Below, in pieces: positions 61,223 through 64,000 of a stretch of 64,000 bases of DNA. The position numbers and the translations under genes are program-made. The notes under the pieces were generated by a model. That model searched no databases and was not told the origin of the DNA. It saw only the letters and a program-made list of their open reading frames with translations. Source of the DNA: Candidatus Schekmanbacteria bacterium (lineage in GTDB: Bacteria > Schekmanbacteria > GWA2-38-11 > J061); NCBI GenBank assembly GCA_016219965.1, contig JACRJM010000003.1, positions 504,299 through 568,298 on the forward strand, read 5' to 3'. Each line of letters opens with the position of its first letter. Position 1 is the stretch's first letter.

Positions 61223-63931
61223 ATGAGACTGATAAAACCACCCCTCCGGCACAGCTTTATTGTGACACTCCTGATCGTTGCGGCAGCCACTATCATCCGC
61301 GCTGAGTTCTTTGCAGATTTGGGAAGAGTAACCCCTTACATAACGTGTTATCCCGCTGTGGTGTTCGCGGCCTTATACGGCGGAGCGTTTGCAGGCATCC
61401 TCGCCACCGTACTTTCGTCGGGTATCAGCTTCTTTTGGACCCAGCAGGGCTTTTTGTCTTCAGTAGAAGTGCTGTCGCTGGGAGTTTTTTTCATCAGTTG
61501 TACCATAATCTCCCTGGTCGCCGAGGCAATGCACCGCGCCCGCATCCAGGCAAGGGTGGCCCAGGAGAAAGCCGAGGAGGCCAACCGCGCCAAAAGTATT
61601 TTTCTGGCGAACATGAGCCACGAACTGCGCACCCCGATGAACGCCATCATCGGATTTTCCAACTTGCTGCGGAACGACGCCACCGTTTCCGCTGAGTGCA
61701 GGCGGAAGCTGGAGATCATCAACCGCAGCGGAGAACACCTGCTGCAGATCATCAACAACGTGCTGGACATGGCCAAGGTCGAGTCCGGGAGGACCACTCT
61801 GCTGGAAACCGTCTTTGATCTGCACGCGCTGATGCGGAACATCTCCGACCTGTTGCGTGAGCGTGCCGAATCCCGGGGGCTGACTTTGACGCTGGAGATT
61901 GACGGGACGGCGCCCCGCGCCGTGCTGGCAGATGAAAGCAAGCTGCGGCAGGTTGTCATCAACCTGGCCGGCAATGCCATCAAGTTTACCCAAAAAGGAG
62001 GAGTGACACTGCGTCTCCGGAGCCAACCATTGGACGAACCCAGGCGTGTCACACTGGTGATTGAAGTCAAAGACACCGGCATTGGCATCGCCGCCGAAGA
62101 CCAGCAGCGCATTTTCGAGCCGTTCACCCAGCTCGGCAACCGGTCCGACCAGAAAGGAACAGGGCTGGGGCTGACTATCACGCGCCAGTTTGTAGAACTG
62201 ATGGGTGGCAGGATTAGCGTCGAGAGCGTGCCGGACCATGGCTCGACATTCACGGTTGAGATGCAGCTAGAGACCACAGAAACTGCCGAATCGGCGGCCG
62301 GAAATGTGCAGTCGGGCATGGCGCACCTTGCGCCGGGCCAGCCAGAACAACGGATACTGATTGTCGAAGATCAGGAGGAGAATTGGCAGTTGCTGAGTCA
62401 AGTGTTGGAGCAGGCAGGCTTTCCGGTGCGCGTGGCAAAAAATGGCGCGGAAGGGGTCGAGATGTTTCAATCGTGGCGGCCGCATTTCATCTGGATGGAC
62501 TGGCGGATGCCGGTGATGGATGGACTGGAGGCCACCCGCTGCATCCGAGCCCTCGAAGGCGGGATCGAGGTCAAGATCGTCGTTCTCACCGCCTCGGTGC
62601 TTAAGGAGGAACGCGAGCAGGTGCTGGCGGCTGGGACAGATGATTTCGAGCTCAAGCCGATCCAGTTAGGGAAAATTTACGATTGCCTGGCGCGTCACCT
62701 CGGAGTGCGGTTTGTCCCGGACGAAACGCCGTCACCCCTGGCCGCAGAGCCGGTCCCTGATTCGTCGCGCCCCGAGTCTCCGGCAGTTCGCGACGGGGAG
62801 TTGCAAGATGCCGCCGCCAGCGGCAAAGTCACCATCCTGGCTGTGGACGACACTCCCGAATCGCTGGCGTTCCTGGTGGAGATACTGACCCCGGCGGGCT
62901 ACGCAGTGCAGACCGCCGCCAGCGGCGATACGGCACTGGCCGCTGTGACCGCCAACCCATCGGACTTGATCCTACTGGACATCTGCATGAAGGGCATGGA
63001 CGGACTGGAGGTTTGTCGGCGAATCAAAGCAAACGATCAGACACGGCACATTCCCATCATCATGCTCAGCGCTTTTCCCAAGGTTGAGGATTGGAAACAA
63101 TTTCTGGAAGTTGGAGCGGCGGATTACATGGCCAAACCGTTCCAGACCGCGGAACTCCTGGCGCGTATCCAAACTCACCTGGCCTTGAGCCAGGCGAGCG
63201 ATGAGCTCAAACAACGGGCGGTCATGCTCGGCCAGCTCAACGAGCAATTGCAAGCCGAGCTTGCAAAGCGCCAGTGCGCGGAGGATGAACTGCGCCAAAG
63301 TCTTGACCTGGCCGCACAGGCCCGGTGCGAAGTACTCGACATGCTTGAGGACCAGAAACGGGCGGAAGCCGCGTTGCGGAAGAGCGAGGAAAGATTCAAG
63401 GCGCTGGCAGACACCTCGCCGCTTGCCATCTATCTGTCGGTGGGCCTCGAACAGAAAGCGGACTACATCAACCCAACTTTTGTCCGTCTGTTCGGCTATA
63501 CGCTGGATGAAATCCCGACAGCGGAACACTGGTGGCCGCTGGCCTATCCGGACGAAAGATACCGCTGTCAGATAGAAGATGAATGGCAGAAGAGAGTAGC
63601 GCAAGCCATCGAACGCCGCTCAGAGATCGAGCTGATGGAGGCCATGGTCACTTGCAAGGACGGCTCCCGAAAGAACATCCTTTGGGGTTTCAAAGCCATC
63701 GGTGAAGAAAACTGGGCGTTCGGCCTTGATATCACTGAGCGTAAGCAGGCGGAAGAAGAAATCCGAAAGCTCAATGCCGAACTAGAACAACGAGTAGCGA
63801 CACGTACCGCTGAGCTTGAAGAGAAGAATGAGGAGCTGGAAAAAATGAACAGTGTTTTTGTGGGCCGGGAGCTTAGGATGATTGAGCTAAAAGAAAGGAT
63901 CAAGGAGCTTGAAGAAAAAATTGGAAGCTAA
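61223..63931 (+). CDS. Hybrid histidine kinase with two receivers and a C-terminal PAS
   Basis: A 902-residue protein. The N-terminal DUF4118-type membrane module (about 10-105, [20 protein letters not shown]) resembles that of the kinase at 4698-6512. HisKA has the phospho-accepting H133 in [19 protein letters not shown]. HATPase is at about 235-350 ([23 protein letters not shown]). Receiver 1 (about 374-490) has Asp in [11 protein letters not shown], and receiver 2 (about 533-660) has Asp in [12 protein letters not shown] coiled coil, then an unusual C-terminal PAS (about 720-840), and the tail [17 protein letters not shown] follow. AAGGTGAACGT precedes ATG. It is G+C-rich like the glucan synthase. 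It may serve as a receiver hub for envelope stress (inference). Confidence 0.9.
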   Translation: MRLIKPPLRHSFIVTLLIVAAATIIRAEFFADLGRVTPYITCYPAVVFAALYGGAFAGILATVLSSGISFFWTQQGFLSSVEVLSLGVFFISCTIISLVAEAMHRARIQARVAQEKAEEANRAKSIFLANMSHELRTPMNAIIGFSNLLRNDATVSAECRRKLEIINRSGEHLLQIINNVLDMAKVESGRTTLLETVFDLHALMRNISDLLRERAESRGLTLTLEIDGTAPRAVLADESKLRQVVINLAGNAIKFTQKGGVTLRLRSQPLDEPRRVTLVIEVKDTGIGIAAEDQQRIFEPFTQLGNRSDQKGTGLGLTITRQFVELMGGRISVESVPDHGSTFTVEMQLETTETAESAAGNVQSGMAHLAPGQPEQRILIVEDQEENWQLLSQVLEQAGFPVRVAKNGAEGVEMFQSWRPHFIWMDWRMPVMDGLEATRCIRALEGGIEVKIVVLTASVLKEEREQVLAAGTDDFELKPIQLGKIYDCLARHLGVRFVPDETPSPLAAEPVPDSSRPESPAVRDGELQDAAASGKVTILAVDDTPESLAFLVEILTPAGYAVQTAASGDTALAAVTANPSDLILLDICMKGMDGLEVCRRIKANDQTRHIPIIMLSAFPKVEDWKQFLEVGAADYMAKPFQTAELLARIQTHLALSQASDELKQRAVMLGQLNEQLQAELAKRQCAEDELRQSLDLAAQARCEVLDMLEDQKRAEAALRKSEERFKALADTSPLAIYLSVGLEQKADYINPTFVRLFGYTLDEIPTAEHWWPLAYPDERYRCQIEDEWQKRVAQAIERRSEIELMEAMVTCKDGSRKNILWGFKAIGEENWAFGLDITERKQAEEEIRKLNAELEQRVATRTAELEEKNEELEKMNSVFVGRELRMIELKERIKELEEKIGS

Positions 63932-64000
63932 CGACTTGTCACGGATTGAAACACCACGGTCCAAAACAGATCATGGCGAAAGTACAAAGAGCCAAATCAT

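Noticed and set aside
1-64000. tRNA, rRNA or CRISPR arrays
   Set aside because: No tRNA-like cloverleaf with TTCGA arm, rRNA segment or regularly spaced repeat array was seen by eye on either strand; a covariance-model scan was not possible.

Overview
The window looks like the chromosome of an uncultured, anaerobic, Gram-negative-type (diderm) bacterium. Most of it is low to moderate in G+C. Supporting traits are a PEP-CTERM protein with a sigma-54 promoter, outer-envelope glycan genes, many Hdr-type iron-sulfur flavoproteins, a tungsten-type aldehyde:ferredoxin oxidoreductase (AOR), a nifB-like gene, REP/RAYT elements and a dense set of two-component sensors. Nitrospirota, Desulfobacterota or Schekmanbacteria-like lineages would fit, but the window has no rRNA or other taxonomic marker, so this is inference.

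Layout. 1-2.6 kb (minus): operon of a zinc alcohol dehydrogenase, a nitrilase-family amidohydrolase and an unrecognised Cys-rich protein cut by the window edge. 2.7-6.8 kb: nifB, a RAYT transposase bracketed by inverted 19-bp REP repeats, and a PAS histidine kinase; the REP repeats supply the nifB start codon and the kinase stop codon. 6.8-15.6 kb: endonuclease IV, a PEP-CTERM protein behind a -24/-12 promoter with two 17-bp upstream sites, TPR proteins, RsmB and two membrane-glycan glycosyltransferases. 15.8-25.2 kb: a metabolic operon (lipoyl-less E2-type acyltransferase, SDR, acyl-CoA ligase, ferredoxin, HdrA-MvhD fusion, four-cluster ferredoxin, AOR, MoaD-like protein), ending at a second RAYT/REP element that has overwritten the MoaD C-terminus. 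26-36.1 kb: eight signalling genes, three of them ending in the same small Cys4 domain. 36.2-47.5 kb: an Hdr supercluster in near mirror order (C-B-A-A-D-A-D-C-B), centred on a 1490-residue HdrA/NfnB-GltD/HdrA fusion. 47.8-50.2 kb (minus): an AvaI/BsoBI-type restriction-modification pair. 50.9-63.9 kb: a G+C-richer block with a giant cyclic beta-1,2-glucan synthase (NdvB/ChvB) and two membrane sensors.

How the genes may work together (inference). The acyl-CoA ligase, SDR and acyltransferase would activate and process an organic acid. The AOR with its four-cluster ferredoxin and the HdrA-MvhD protein would form a low-potential tungsten (molybdenum) reductase or oxidase driven by, or feeding, flavin-based electron bifurcation. 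The 36-47 kb Hdr supercluster could couple ferredoxin, NAD(P)H and a disulfide or other acceptor. The two blocks share the same HdrA and MvhD modules and are separated only by signalling genes. They are the best candidates for a little-described system here.
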